A DNA stretch of 64,000 nt from assembly GCA_947495295.1 (NCBI GenBank), contig CANLYJ010000001.1, forward strand, positions 1,550,001 to 1,614,000, written 5' to 3'. The DNA comes from an uncultured Paracoccaceae bacterium (lineage in GTDB: Bacteria > Pseudomonadota > Alphaproteobacteria > Rhodobacterales > Rhodobacteraceae). The notes under the pieces were generated by a model. It saw nothing but the letters and a program-made list of their open reading frames with translations, was not told the origin of the DNA and searched no databases. The position numbers and the translations under genes are program-made. Below, in pieces: positions 7,194-16,163 of this stretch. The stretch's first letter is position 1. Every line of letters begins with the position of its first letter.

Positions 7194-8427
7194 ACTGATC
7201 AGGGTATTCGGGCGGATCGGGCTTTTGTCCTTTGGTGGACCTGCCGCGCAAATCGCCCTGATGCATAAAGAGCTGGTCGAAGACCGGGATTGGCTGACAG
7301 AGCCGCAATTCTTGCGGGCACTTTCATTCTGCATGCTGTTGCCGGGGCCAGAGGCGATGCAACTGGCCACCTATGCAGGCTGGAAACGGCAGGGGATCAT
7401 TGGCGGATTGATCGGCGGCGGATTATTCGTGCTGCCCGGCGCATTGGTGATCCTGTGCCTGGCGCTTGCCTATGGGGCCTATGGCAATCTGCCCATCGTG
7501 CAGGCGTTGTTTCTGGGGGTAAAGGCCACGGTGGTGATCATCGTCATCCAAGCCTTGATCAAGATCAGCAAACGCGCACTACAACGGCAGGCGCATCTGG
7601 TGATCGCCTTTTGCGGGTTCGCTGCGCTGTTCGTGTTCGGACTACCCTTCCCGCTTGTGATCGGGGCTGCTGCCTTGACCGGTGCGCTGCTGCAAGATGG
7701 CGAAAATCCAACCACCCAACCGGGCAAACCAAACCTCAGCGGCAGTGCCCGGATCATCGCCATTGGTGGTGCCATCTGGGCCAGCCCACTGATCCTGATC
7801 GGGTTGTGGGATCAAGCGTTCCTGATGGATGTCGGCGTGTTCTTTTCCAAACTGGCGGTTGTCACATTCGGCGGGGCCTACGCGGTGCTGGCCTATATGA
7901 CGCAAGAGGTGGTGGTGTCATACGCATGGCTCAGCACCGCGCAAATGATGGATGCGCTGGGGCTGGCGGAAACAACACCGGGGCCGCTGATCCTTGTCAC
8001 GCAGTTTGTCGGCATGATCGCAGGCTTGGCAAATGGGGGTGTCACCATGGGGTTGTTAGCCGGTCTGTTGACGCTCTGGGTGACGTTTGTGCCTTGTTTC
8101 ATATGGATATTTGCTGGTGCGCCACTGATCGACTGGCTGGATGGGCAACCGCGGCTGCGCGGAGCATTGGCCGGTATCACAGCCGCCGTTGTCGGGGTGA
8201 TCGGCAACCTGTCGCTGTGGTTTGCGCTGCATGTCTTCTTTGGCGAACTCAATACAATCAACGGGGGGCCGATCCGGATGATTTTGCCGGTGCCGGCATC
8301 AGCACAACCTCTGGCCATAATGCTGGCCTTGCTGGCGGGTCTTCTGCTGCTGTGGCGGCGATGGCCACTGCCCCTGGTTCTGGCGGTGATGGCGGGGCTT
8401 AGCCTGATCGTTCAGATTGCGGGCTGA
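7183..8427 (+). CDS. chrA: Chromate transporter ChrA
   Basis: The 414-residue integral membrane protein is built from two homologous halves, each opening with the chromate-transporter FGG motif (LSFGGPAAQIALM near residue 15 and VTFGGAYAVLAYM near residue 231). About ten to twelve hydrophobic segments are visible. ChrA exports chromate, driven by membrane potential, lowering cytoplasmic chromate. The ATG at 7183 lies inside the end of the rhodanese-ChrB gene (ATGACGGCTGA overlap), preferred over an upstream in-frame ATG at 7138. No dedicated terminator is obvious after it. Confidence 0.93.
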   Translation: MTAELIRVFGRIGLLSFGGPAAQIALMHKELVEDRDWLTEPQFLRALSFCMLLPGPEAMQLATYAGWKRQGIIGGLIGGGLFVLPGALVILCLALAYGAYGNLPIVQALFLGVKATVVIIVIQALIKISKRALQRQAHLVIAFCGFAALFVFGLPFPLVIGAAALTGALLQDGENPTTQPGKPNLSGSARIIAIGGAIWASPLILIGLWDQAFLMDVGVFFSKLAVVTFGGAYAVLAYMTQEVVVSYAWLSTAQMMDALGLAETTPGPLILVTQFVGMIAGLANGGVTMGLLAGLLTLWVTFVPCFIWIFAGAPLIDWLDGQPRLRGALAGITAAVVGVIGNLSLWFALHVFFGELNTINGGPIRMILPVPASAQPLAIMLALLAGLLLLWRRWPLPLVLAVMAGLSLIVQIAG

Positions 8428-8501
8428 GCCGACGATGGCCCCTTCCTTCCCGCCCCGAATCCCTTATGGTGAACATATCGACAACGGGGGATGTCAAAGC
8501 C

Positions 8502-8984
8502 GTGAGCAGATCTATCGACTATGGTAATCTGATGCACCGGGCCATGCGTGGCCTTATTCAGGATGTGCTGAACCGGGTCGCAAAAGACGGGCTGCCGGGC
8601 GCGCATCATTTCTTTATCACCTTTGATACGATGCACCCGGACGTTGAAATCGCCGATTGGTTGTCTGACCGGTATCCAGGCGAAATGACCGTCGTGATCC
8701 AGCATTGGTTCGACAATCTGGACGTCACCAATGAAGGGTTCACCATCACCCTGAATTTCGGGGATAACCCGGAAACGCTTTATATTCCCTATGACGCGAT
8801 CAAGACCTTTGTTGATCCATCCGTCGAATTTGGCCTGCGGTTTGAAACCCAGGAGGAAGAGGAAGAAGACGCGCCCGACGATGTCGAAGAAGCGCCGATG
8901 GACGAAATGGTCGAACCCGAGGACGAGGACGGCGCAGATCGTAAAGAGGCCGAAGTCGTCAGCCTTGATCAATTTCGGAAATAG
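8502..8984 (+). CDS. sspB: SspB, ClpXP adaptor for ssrA-tagged proteins (alpha type)
   Basis: The protein is about 160 residues. The N-terminal domain (SRSIDYGNLMHRAMRGLIQDVL, later GAHHFFITFDTMHPDVEIADWL) is the SspB fold that binds the ANDN part of ssrA tags. An acidic linker (about residues 118-150) leads to the C-terminal VVSLDQFRK, likely the ClpX-binding tail. GTG at 8502 was chosen over ATG at 8466 because family members begin at this point and GGGGGAT lies about 10 bases upstream. It lies 4 kb from the tmRNA gene whose tag it should recognise and 6 bases from the following hypothetical gene. Confidence 0.92.
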   Translation: MSRSIDYGNLMHRAMRGLIQDVLNRVAKDGLPGAHHFFITFDTMHPDVEIADWLSDRYPGEMTVVIQHWFDNLDVTNEGFTITLNFGDNPETLYIPYDAIKTFVDPSVEFGLRFETQEEEEEDAPDDVEEAPMDEMVEPEDEDGADRKEAEVVSLDQFRK

Positions 8985-8990
8985 GCCCTG

Positions 8991-9551
8991 ATGGCCGAAC
9001 CACATTATATATCCGTACGCCTGCCACTGAAAATCGGCCCGATGGACCGGGGTGACTACTGGGAAGATCCTCTCATGGCGCGGCTGGACAGCGATCCATT
9101 GGGCGAGGTGACGGGCGGCGGCACCATGATGGCCGAGGATGGCGGCATCGCCTATTGCGACCTGGAGGTCGCCCTGCCCGATCTGTCCGACAAACGGCTG
9201 GATGAATTGCAGGCCCATCTGGAAGCACTTGGCGCGCCGAAGGGTACCGCATTCATCACCGATGACGGCAACTCTCTGCGTAGCTTTGGCAAGGTCAGCG
9301 TTGTTGGGATTGGTCTGGATGGCAGCGGGTTACCCGACGAAGCCTATGAGGGCTTTGATCCAGATGCGTTCAACGAACAGATCGTCACGGCCTTGGGCGA
9401 CGGCTACAGCTATGGCGGCAGCCATGCAGGTGACAGGTATACCTATTTCTATTACCACGGCCCCGACGCCGCCCATATTGATAAGACATTGCGTGCCGTT
9501 GCCGATGCCCAACCAATTGGCTCAGGCGCACAATTTGATCAGGTTGCGTGA
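8991..9551 (+). CDS. Hypothetical protein downstream of sspB
   Basis: I do not recognise this 186-residue acidic, cytoplasmic-looking protein. It has no signal peptide or membrane segment. Sequence such as GGGTMMAEDGGIAYCDLEVAL, then LQAHLEALGAPKGTAFI, and a Tyr-rich RYTYFYYHGPDAAHIDKTLRAV suggests a small alpha/beta fold with two repeated halves. It begins 6 bases after sspB and is probably cotranscribed with it. Codon use looks like the neighbours. No function can be assigned. Confidence 0.75.
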   Translation: MAEPHYISVRLPLKIGPMDRGDYWEDPLMARLDSDPLGEVTGGGTMMAEDGGIAYCDLEVALPDLSDKRLDELQAHLEALGAPKGTAFITDDGNSLRSFGKVSVVGIGLDGSGLPDEAYEGFDPDAFNEQIVTALGDGYSYGGSHAGDRYTYFYYHGPDAAHIDKTLRAVADAQPIGSGAQFDQVA

Positions 9552-9621
9552 GCGCTACCAACGTTGCGATCCCCGGTCCCGCAACCTATAGGTTTCGCAA
9601 CAGATTGAGCGAGGCAAGATC

Positions 9622-11013
9622 ATGACAGCGACCCGTACCGAAACCGACAGCTTTGGCCCCTTGGAAGTCCCTTCCGACCGTTATTGGGGCGCGCAGACCC
9701 AGCGGTCGATCATGAATTTCCCCATCGGCTGGGAAAAGCAGCCCGTCGCCATCGTCCGCGCCCTGGGCGTGATCAAGCAGGCCTGCGCCATGGCCAACAA
9801 GGAACGCGGCAAGCTGGACGCTGATAAGGCCGACGCGATGATCGCCGCCGCGTCCGAAGTAGTGGCCGGCAAGCTGGATGATCATTTTCCGCTTGTCGTC
9901 TGGCAGACAGGATCCGGCACGCAATCAAACATGAACGCCAATGAGGTGATCAGCAACCGTGCCATTGAAATGCTTGGTGGCGAGATCGGGTCAAAGGACC
10001 CCGTCCACCCCAATGATCACTGCAATATGGGGCAATCCTCTAACGATACATTCCCCACCGCCATGCATATCGCCGTCGCCACAACCGCCCATGACGTGTT
10101 GCTGCCGGGTTTGGCGAAACTGCACGCCGCGCTTGAACAAAAGCAGAAAGAATTCGACGCGATCATCAAGATCGGGCGCACCCACACCATGGACGCAACC
10201 CCCCTTACCCTTGGGCAGGAGTTTTCGGGCTACACCCATCAGGTCGCCATGGGCATTCGGCGCGTCAAAGCAGCGCTGCCTGCGATTTACGAACTCGCCC
10301 AAGGCGGCACCGCCGTTGGCACCGGGCTGAACACGCCCAAAGGCTGGGGCGAAACCGTTGCCAAGAACATGGCAGAGATCACTGGCCTGCCTTTTGTGAC
10401 GGCCCCCAACAAGTTCGAGGCGCTTGCCGCCCACGACGCGCTGGTCGAAATGTCCGGTGCGCTGAAAACCGTCGCGGCCAGCCTTTACAAGATCGCGGCG
10501 GATATCCGCATGCTCGGCTCTGGCCCCCGCTGCGGATTGGGCGAATTGATGTTGCCTGAAAACGAACCCGGATCATCGATCATGCCCGGCAAAGTGAACC
10601 CGACACAGGTCGAGGCGCTGACGCAGGTCTGTGCCCATGTCATGGGTAATGACGCCGCTGTCGGCTTTGCCGGTTCGCAGGGGCATTTCGAATTGAACGT
10701 GATGAAACCGATGATGGCCTATAACGTGCTGCAATCCATGCAACTGATCGGCGATGCCGCTGGCACATTCACGGATAACTGCGTCGTGGGCATCCGGGCG
10801 GATGAGACCCGGATCGAAAAACTGATGCGGGAATCGCTGATGCTGGTGACGGCCTTGGCCCCCACCATCGGCTATGACAATGCCACAACCGTCGCCAAGA
10901 CCGCCCACAAGAATGGCACGACGCTGAAGGAAGAGGCGATCAAGCTGGGCTTTGTGGACGAAGCAACCTTTGACAAGGTCGTGCGCCCCGAAGACATGAT
11001 CGGGCCCAAGTGA
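9622..11013 (+). CDS. fumC: Class II fumarate hydratase
   Basis: The 463-residue protein has the standard length for this iron-independent TCA-cycle enzyme, which interconverts fumarate and malate as a homotetramer. It carries the superfamily signature [11 protein letters not shown] near residue 317, the substrate-contact loops [14 protein letters not shown] and [12 protein letters not shown], and the [16 protein letters not shown] stretch. The 5' region has GCGAGGCAAG as ribosome site. Its last codon overlaps the GTG start of the small DUF4169 gene, indicating coupled translation of a three-gene unit. Confidence 0.98.
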   Translation: MTATRTETDSFGPLEVPSDRYWGAQTQRSIMNFPIGWEKQPVAIVRALGVIKQACAMANKERGKLDADKADAMIAAASEVVAGKLDDHFPLVVWQTGSGTQSNMNANEVISNRAIEMLGGEIGSKDPVHPNDHCNMGQSSNDTFPTAMHIAVATTAHDVLLPGLAKLHAALEQKQKEFDAIIKIGRTHTMDATPLTLGQEFSGYTHQVAMGIRRVKAALPAIYELAQGGTAVGTGLNTPKGWGETVAKNMAEITGLPFVTAPNKFEALAAHDALVEMSGALKTVAASLYKIAADIRMLGSGPRCGLGELMLPENEPGSSIMPGKVNPTQVEALTQVCAHVMGNDAAVGFAGSQGHFELNVMKPMMAYNVLQSMQLIGDAAGTFTDNCVVGIRADETRIEKLMRESLMLVTALAPTIGYDNATTVAKTAHKNGTTLKEEAIKLGFVDEATFDKVVRPEDMIGPK

Positions 11014-11186
11014 AGCCCATCAACCTCAACCAGGCGCGCAAAGCGCGCGCCCGGACGCAGGCCAAAGCCAAGGCGGATGAAAACGTCATCCGCTTTGGGC
11101 GGAGCAAGGCCGAACGGGAACTGGATGCGGCACAAGAGGAACTGGCCCGTAAGCGGCATTCAGAATTGAAGCGCGAAGATGAATAA
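11010..11186 (+). CDS. DUF4169-like small basic protein
   Basis: The 58-codon gene starts with GTG overlapping the fumC stop (GTGA). The product opens [19 protein letters not shown] and continues as a highly charged helix with [15 protein letters not shown], the pattern of DUF4169. The family is restricted to alphaproteobacteria and of unknown function. It may bind nucleic acid given its charge, but that is only inference. Its 3' end overlaps the next gene by 8 bases. Confidence 0.8.
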   Translation: MKPINLNQARKARARTQAKAKADENVIRFGRSKAERELDAAQEELARKRHSELKREDE

Positions 11187-11409
11187 GCACGGCCGCCCGG
11201 TCAAACATTCGCTAACCCTACGCGGGCATCGCACATCTGTTTCACTAGAAGACATCTTTTGGGATGCGTTTCGTCAGATTGCCGAAGAAGACGGCAAGAC
11301 GATCAACGGGCTCGCCGCTGAAATAGACGAAGGCCGAGGGGACATCGGTCTCGCCTCGGCCTTACGTGTGTTCGTCTATGAACGCGCTGTGTCCCGCAAC
11401 ACGTCGTGA
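11179..11409 (+). CDS. Ribbon-helix-helix domain protein
   Basis: The 76-residue protein opens with RGHRTSVSLEDIFWDAFRQIAEEDGKTINGLAAEI. This is a beta strand followed by two helices typical of the Arc/MetJ-like ribbon-helix-helix 4 family, probably a dimeric DNA-binding protein. The start overlaps the DUF4169 gene, making fumC, DUF4169 and this gene one translationally coupled unit. Its TGA stop forms the first three bases of a perfect 10-base inverted repeat shared with the convergent gene. Confidence 0.85.
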   Translation: MNKHGRPVKHSLTLRGHRTSVSLEDIFWDAFRQIAEEDGKTINGLAAEIDEGRGDIGLASALRVFVYERAVSRNTS

Positions 11410-11431
11410 TCACGCGAAACCCGCGTGATCA
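11407..11431. terminator. Perfect inverted repeat containing both convergent stop codons
   Basis: Arms TGATCACGCG (11407-11416) and CGCGTGATCA (11422-11431) surround loop AAACC. The TGA at the outer end of each arm is the stop codon of the plus-strand and minus-strand gene respectively. It probably works as a symmetric 3' hairpin. There is no U-tract, so it may act in mRNA end stabilisation or factor-assisted termination. Confidence 0.7.
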
Positions 11432-11680
11432 GTCCTTGGAGTAAAGCGCGCCACGCAGGCTGTTCAGCCGCGCACGATCCCGCTTTTCTGTGTCGTTCAA
11501 TTTCGCCGGACCTTTGGTCTTTTTGACCATGGTCGGATCCTGCGTAAACAATTTCGCAACCTCTTCCGGGCGCAACTGCTTGGCAGCAGGTTTCGGTGTG
11601 CTCTTCTCAGCATTGCGACGCTTACGGCCCATCAATCCCGATAGGCCCAGCTTTGAACTTCCTGGTAGTGCAATAGTCAT
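11429..11680 (-). CDS. Small basic hypothetical protein
   Basis: The 83-residue protein is rich in Lys and Arg (SGLMGRKRRNAEKSTPKPAAKQLRPEEV, split here) and predicted to be soluble and partly disordered. A C-terminal helix reads NDTEKRDRARLNSLRGAL. I do not recognise a family. The start is supported by a GGGGGAT stretch just upstream, and the stop codon is built into the inverted repeat shared with the convergent gene, which argues that the frame is real. The 261-base gap upstream has only AT-rich sequence and a possible TATAAT near 11802. Confidence 0.55.
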   Translation of the reverse strand: MTIALPGSSKLGLSGLMGRKRRNAEKSTPKPAAKQLRPEEVAKLFTQDPTMVKKTKGPAKLNDTEKRDRARLNSLRGALYSKD

Positions 11681-11941
11681 GTCATCCCCCGATAAACTCG
11701 ATTTGCGCTTGAACCTCTAATATGACCAGCAATGAGGCGGAAAAATGGCAGTGCAATTTTGACCTCGTTGGGTAAATGTCGTCTCCAAACTCCCTAAGTG
11801 CCTATAATATTTGGATTAACTCAAGTTAAACAAAGGTTAAGCCGCCAATTCTAGACATAATGAAGCCATTTAAGTTGCGCGCGCTTGATCAAAAATGGGG
11901 CGGATTCCGGCTTTGTGCCCGCTCAAGAAACAACTGCGGGA

Positions 11942-13294
11942 TCATCTGGGGGCGAATCGCAACCAGATACCGTTCTGCGTTCGCACTGTCAGATGGGCCG
12001 CTGGAACAGGGATTCGCGCAGGATCAGGTTCGAACCGGTAAGCCTTTAACAAGGCTGCCAACAAAACGACCCCTTCGATCATCGCAAAACCTGCCCCGAT
12101 GCACACACGCGGTCCTGATGAAAACGGCAGATAGGCGTCGCGAATGCTTTGCTTGTGCGCATCATCCTGCCACCGCCCGGGGTCAAACCCATCCGGGTCG
12201 GACCAGATGCGCGTATGGCGTTGCAGATGCCAGGGCGACAGTACCACCTGCGCGCCGGGCTTAACCGCACGTTTGCGAAATACCTCATCTTTGGTCGCTT
12301 CGCGCACCATCATTGGCACGGGGGGATAAAGGCGCAGCGCCTCGCGAAAGATGTCACGGGTCTGTTTCAGCGTAGATAGCCCGGCAAAGCTGCCGTCAAA
12401 ATCCGCGGCCTCCGCCGCCGCCTTGTCCTGCCAATCCGGATACTGCGCCAGCAGATAAAGCGTCCATGCCAATGCTGACGCGCTGGTTTCATGCCCAGCG
12501 AGGAAGAAGATCGCTACCTGATCGACCATTTCCGACAGGGTGAACGTCTGATCCGTTGTCGGGTCCTTTGTGGTCAGGATTTTGGTCGCCAGATCATCGG
12601 GCGCCTCGCCCGTGGCAATCAGCGCCAGCCGGTCCTCTGTCAGGCGGGTGATCAGGCGACGGATTTCGCGCGCTGTCTGCCTGGTGCCCCGCCGAAAGAA
12701 ACGCGGCATCCATTTTGGCCCCGGCAGGAAAGCCGCAAGGTTCAGGATCGGCTGACTGCGCTGATAGTCGCGAAAGGCGGTAAAGACCTGCGTGGCGGTT
12801 TCATCCTCAATCGGGATCGAAAACAGGGTGCGGAAAATCACGTCAGCCGCGATATGGCTGGTGATCGCCTCAATCTCCTGAAAATCGCTCCCGGGGGTCA
12901 TCCGTTCGACCCCGGCCTGCCCCGCCGCCAGAATACCGGGAAATGCATCGCGCAAACGCCCGCCTTCAAAAGCCGGGTCAATGATCCGGCGCTGGCGTTT
13001 CCAGACATCACCATTTGTCAGAAAGACACTGTCACCCAGCAGCGGGCGCAACCCGGCACCAATACGGTCAGACTTTGGAAAAGCATCCGGGTTTTCGTTC
13101 AGCACATAACGGATCAAATCAGGATCATTGATCATATAGCTGCGAAAAAACGGCGTGCGAAACTCGGCCATCCACGCCCCGTATAGCCGCGCAGGCTGTG
13201 CCGACAGGATATCGCGCCGAAAAAGACGCATATACTGCCAAAGCGACACTTTATCCGCGCGGGCCTGTGGTTTGGGGGGATGAGGTTCTGTCAT
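11942..13294 (-). CDS. Cytochrome P450
   Basis: The 450-residue protein has all hallmarks of a soluble bacterial P450 monooxygenase. These are the oxygen-binding I-helix AGHET (residues 266-270), the K-helix ExxR (EALR, 318-321), the PERF-like DPGRW (371-375) and the heme loop FSSGPRVCIG with Cys398 as thiolate ligand. The IWSDPDGFDPGRW segment resembles CYP102/CYP4-like clans of fatty-acid or terpene hydroxylases, but the substrate is unknown. No ferredoxin or reductase gene is adjacent. The ATG overlaps the stop of the upstream alpha/beta hydrolase (ATGA), so the two are coupled and likely act on the same compound. Confidence 0.95.
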   Translation of the reverse strand: MTEPHPPKPQARADKVSLWQYMRLFRRDILSAQPARLYGAWMAEFRTPFFRSYMINDPDLIRYVLNENPDAFPKSDRIGAGLRPLLGDSVFLTNGDVWKRQRRIIDPAFEGGRLRDAFPGILAAGQAGVERMTPGSDFQEIEAITSHIAADVIFRTLFSIPIEDETATQVFTAFRDYQRSQPILNLAAFLPGPKWMPRFFRRGTRQTAREIRRLITRLTEDRLALIATGEAPDDLATKILTTKDPTTDQTFTLSEMVDQVAIFFLAGHETSASALAWTLYLLAQYPDWQDKAAAEAADFDGSFAGLSTLKQTRDIFREALRLYPPVPMMVREATKDEVFRKRAVKPGAQVVLSPWHLQRHTRIWSDPDGFDPGRWQDDAHKQSIRDAYLPFSSGPRVCIGAGFAMIEGVVLLAALLKAYRFEPDPARIPVPAAHLTVRTQNGIWLRFAPR

Positions 13295-14556
13295 GCGGTC
13301 AGGGATGTGTATTTCGACACGGCCACGTCAATCCGCGATTTGGACGGGGGGCGGCCCTCAAAACGGTCAGCGAGGGTGACAGGCCCTGCCGTGATCTGGA
13401 AATAATCGTAATCCTTGGGCCGATCAAAGGCACAAAGATATTGGAAATGCAGGCGGAAGAACCGCCAGCGCAGGGCCTTCCATCGCTCCGGCGACAGGCT
13501 TTGCGTGAAAGCCGCCGAAATCACCAAAGGCCAGCGTTTGCCTGGCGGGGTAACCCCCGTCACCGCCACCGGATCACATAGCGCAAAGCAACAGCCATCG
13601 CCGGGGGCTGTCACATCGACCCATGTCAGCGCGTCCTGTGTGGCCAGAAAGGCCAGATCGGCGCGCAACTGCCCGGCATCGGGCAGGAATGACACCATGG
13701 GCACCACCTGCCCCAATGACAGCAGCGCCAGCTTTGGGCCCCCCGCGGGCACGCGCCCTTGTCGGATCAAATCGGCCAGAATGGAAATCGCCAGATGCGC
13801 GCCGGATGAATGACCGACCACCAGCACCTCATCCACATCGGCGGTGAAGGCGGCGGCAATCCGTTCGCCAAACGCAGTCATCCGGGCCTCTAACGCGGGC
13901 GGGGTTGCACCGCGCAACCGGGCCGAAAACGCATAGTCATGCATCAGGTAATAGGCGAAAAGCTTGTTGTCACGGGCCTTGCACCAACGCAGGATGAAAA
14001 CAACCACCGCAAGCCAAAGCGCATGTTTGAGCACCCAACCGATCCAGCCCAAAATGGTCGCCACTACGCCACCAGTTGTCGCGGCCAGCGCCAATGACCC
14101 GGCTTGCACCAGATTGCCCAAAAACCGGCCCAACAGGATGGCAATCAGCAATTGCAGCAGCAACATCCCAACCGGGTAAAGGGCCGCAATCACCGGCCCT
14201 TTGCGCATCCACATCAGACAGCGCAGCGTGCCGGTACTGATGTAAATCCACGCCGTTTGCAGCAATTGCAGATAAGTGGCGGGGATGGATTGGGCCATGC
14301 TGTCGCGCACGATATCCGACCAGACCAACACGTCGATATCCGCCCGCACATCCGCGTCATCAATACGCGCGGCCACCACCCAGCCAAAACTGTCAGAAGC
14401 GGGTTTGGCCTGCACGGCGATTTGATAGCCGCTGATTTTCGCCTGGGCCACACTTTCAGTGCGATAAAGTTCGCGATAGCGGCGGGGCGGAATGGGATCA
14501 TAGCCGGGGATATGGAACACCCGCCGCTGCCTAACCGGCTTGTTTTGCTCGCTCAT
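13291..14556 (-). CDS. Membrane-embedded alpha/beta hydrolase
   Basis: The 421-residue protein has a nucleophile elbow GHSSGAHLAIS (residues 248-258), a lipase-like GxSxG. A long hydrophobic block at about residues 121-190 forms two or more membrane segments between the N-terminal part and the hydrolase core. The N terminus has FHIPGYDPIPPRRYRELY, a likely oxyanion or lid region. MSEQ at 14556 was chosen as start because AAGGGGCAGGG lies directly upstream. It is the first gene of a two-gene unit with the P450. A lipid or ester substrate is inferred; the exact family is not recognised. Confidence 0.8.
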   Translation of the reverse strand: MSEQNKPVRQRRVFHIPGYDPIPPRRYRELYRTESVAQAKISGYQIAVQAKPASDSFGWVVAARIDDADVRADIDVLVWSDIVRDSMAQSIPATYLQLLQTAWIYISTGTLRCLMWMRKGPVIAALYPVGMLLLQLLIAILLGRFLGNLVQAGSLALAATTGGVVATILGWIGWVLKHALWLAVVVFILRWCKARDNKLFAYYLMHDYAFSARLRGATPPALEARMTAFGERIAAAFTADVDEVLVVGHSSGAHLAISILADLIRQGRVPAGGPKLALLSLGQVVPMVSFLPDAGQLRADLAFLATQDALTWVDVTAPGDGCCFALCDPVAVTGVTPPGKRWPLVISAAFTQSLSPERWKALRWRFFRLHFQYLCAFDRPKDYDYFQITAGPVTLADRFEGRPPSKSRIDVAVSKYTSLTA

Positions 14557-14619
14557 CCCTGCCCCTTGGCAATTCACTTCGGCGCGACGCTAGCCCAGAA
14601 TGATGCGAAAGATAAGCCT

Positions 14620-15375
14620 TTAGCCGACAGTTGCCAGCGCCGGAAACCGTTCCAGCAACCAAAAACTGAACGCGGTGAACTGACCGGTGATCATCAGCAA
14701 ACCAACGGTCCATAACAGCAGGCCAGAGCAGCGTTCAATCCGTTCCATATGCCGCTTCATCCAGCCCATCACACCTTTCATATGCGGAAAGAATGCAGCC
14801 ACCAGCAAAAACGGCAGGCCAAGGCCAAGCGCATAGACCGCCAGCAGGATCGTGCCCCGCGCCACGTCACCTTCTGTGGCCGCCAGTCCCAGAATCGCGC
14901 CCAGAATGGGACCCAGGCACGGTGTCCAGCCAAAGGCGAAAGCCAACCCCAGCACATAGGCGCCAAAGGCCGATCCGCCGCGATCACCGGTTTCGACCCG
15001 CGCCTCGCGATCCAGAAACCCAATCCGAAAGACGCCCACAAAATGCGCACCAAAGATCATCACGACGACGCCCGCGATAAACACAAACCAGTCCTGCGCC
15101 TGCAACAACATCCGGCCCATGGCGGATGCAGCAAAGCCAAGCAGCAGGAAAATCGTGGACAGACCCAGCACAAAGAACGCCGCTGCCAGCAACACCTTGC
15201 GGCGCGCACCCGCGGTCTCGTCCATCTCGGACACGGACACGCCGCCCATATAGGCCAGATAGGGCGGCACGATGGGCAACACACAGGGACTCAGAAACGA
15301 CAGGACCCCCGCCACCATCGCAATGAACATCGCGGGCAGCAAAGTGGCGTCCAGAAACAGGGTCGTATCAAGCAT
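14620..15375 (-). CDS. ccdA: Cytochrome c biogenesis / thiol-disulfide transport protein CcdA
   Basis: The 251-residue, six-helix protein has the two conserved membrane cysteines of the CcdA/DsbD family: LSPCVLPIVPPYLAYMGG near residue 31 and GWTPCLGPILGAILG near residue 150. CcdA passes electrons from cytoplasmic thioredoxin to periplasmic thiol proteins, needed for cytochrome c maturation and other targets. The start has AAAGGAAAA upstream. It is divergent from a tusA-like gene, giving a small sulfur/redox pair. No thioredoxin-like partner gene lies next to it. Confidence 0.93.
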   Translation of the reverse strand: MLDTTLFLDATLLPAMFIAMVAGVLSFLSPCVLPIVPPYLAYMGGVSVSEMDETAGARRKVLLAAAFFVLGLSTIFLLLGFAASAMGRMLLQAQDWFVFIAGVVVMIFGAHFVGVFRIGFLDREARVETGDRGGSAFGAYVLGLAFAFGWTPCLGPILGAILGLAATEGDVARGTILLAVYALGLGLPFLLVAAFFPHMKGVMGWMKRHMERIERCSGLLLWTVGLLMITGQFTAFSFWLLERFPALATVG

Positions 15376-15479
15376 GTGTTTTCCTTTGCACCCTGCCTAA
15401 GCGATGCAAGACGATCCGTCACGAGGGAATGGCTCACAACTTAGTGGACAAACTGAAACATCACGCCTAACTGGCAATC

Positions 15480-15707
15480 ATGACCCATGATGCCGAACTT
15501 GATGCCAAAGGGCTGCTATGCCCCCTGCCCGTCCTGAAAGCCCGCAAACGGCTGCAGGCGCTGAGCGTCGGACAAGTGCTGCGCATGGAAGCAGACGACC
15601 CCGCCGCCATCGTGGACGTCCCGCATTTCTGCGCCGAGGCGGGACATGAACTGGTTGAGGTCAGCGAAGCTGATACCGCGCAGGTATACCTGATCCAAAA
15701 AGGCTAG
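15480..15707 (+). CDS. tusA: TusA-family sulfur carrier
   Basis: The 75-residue protein has the TusA signature LDAKGLLCPLPVLKARK, with the CPxP helix start whose Cys accepts persulfide sulfur. The core beta-alpha-beta fold continues to LRMEADDPAAIVDVPHFC. TusA relays sulfur in tRNA thiouridine and molybdenum cofactor pathways. It stands alone, divergent from ccdA. The ribosome site is weak. Because several TusA-like paralogues exist in such genomes, the exact pathway is uncertain. Confidence 0.88.
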   Translation: MTHDAELDAKGLLCPLPVLKARKRLQALSVGQVLRMEADDPAAIVDVPHFCAEAGHELVEVSEADTAQVYLIQKG

Positions 15708-15835
15708 ACCTGACTGGGCGCTGCTTACCGCTTGAGAGTCATAAATTGGCCGTACAGGCCTCATCATCGTTAGGTTCCCTGTCGCCAAGCCCCCGTGGAC
15801 GAAACGGCGACTGAACCATTAAAGTTCGGCGTGTG

Positions 15836-16099
15836 TCAAAGACCGCCATCTTCGCGCCAAGCATCGTTCTGGGCCTGTTCGATCAGGCGAGGATCCAACT
15901 GCTCAACTGGGTCCCACCGGTTTTCTGAAACGCAGCTTGCATGAGCGAACCGTATTGCAGTTCGACAAACCTCCCAACCGCAGGCAACGACGATATCGCA
16001 AAACCGCGTTCAGAATGGCATTATTGACGCAGAAAATGCCTGATGCCCGCCTACTTTGATCGGGTCCTTTTCCCGAATGTCTTTGGCGTTGTGAAACAT
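15836..16099 (-). pseudogene. Decayed coding fragment downstream of the ABC transporter operon
   Basis: On the minus strand one frame reads MFHNAKDIREKDPIKVGGHQ (20 residues), continues AFSASIMPF, then hits TGA at 16010-16012. It resumes in the same frame with TRFCDIVVACGWEVC and ends AQNDAWREDGGL at a TGA at 15836-15838. Composition is protein-like throughout, which suggests a gene interrupted by a stop and perhaps frameshifts. It follows the ATPase gene in operon direction, so it may be what is left of a last operon gene. I do not recognise the family. The rest of the 456-base gap (15708-16163) shows nothing else I can support. Confidence 0.35.
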
Positions 16100-16163
16100 T
16101 CACGACGACAGCCACAGGGTTTTGGTCTCCGATGCGCGGCGTATATTGTTTTGTTTGGTTATC

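Noticed and set aside
16010-16012. In-frame TGA in the decayed fragment as a possible selenocysteine codon
   Set aside because: No SECIS-like hairpin seen right after it and the frame has no good start; decay is the simpler reading.
15903-16115. Minus-strand frame with NNAILNAVLRYRR that vaguely resembles an IS5-type transposase start
   Set aside because: Similarity is too short, inverted terminal repeats are absent, and the overlapping frame at 15836-16099 looks more protein-like.
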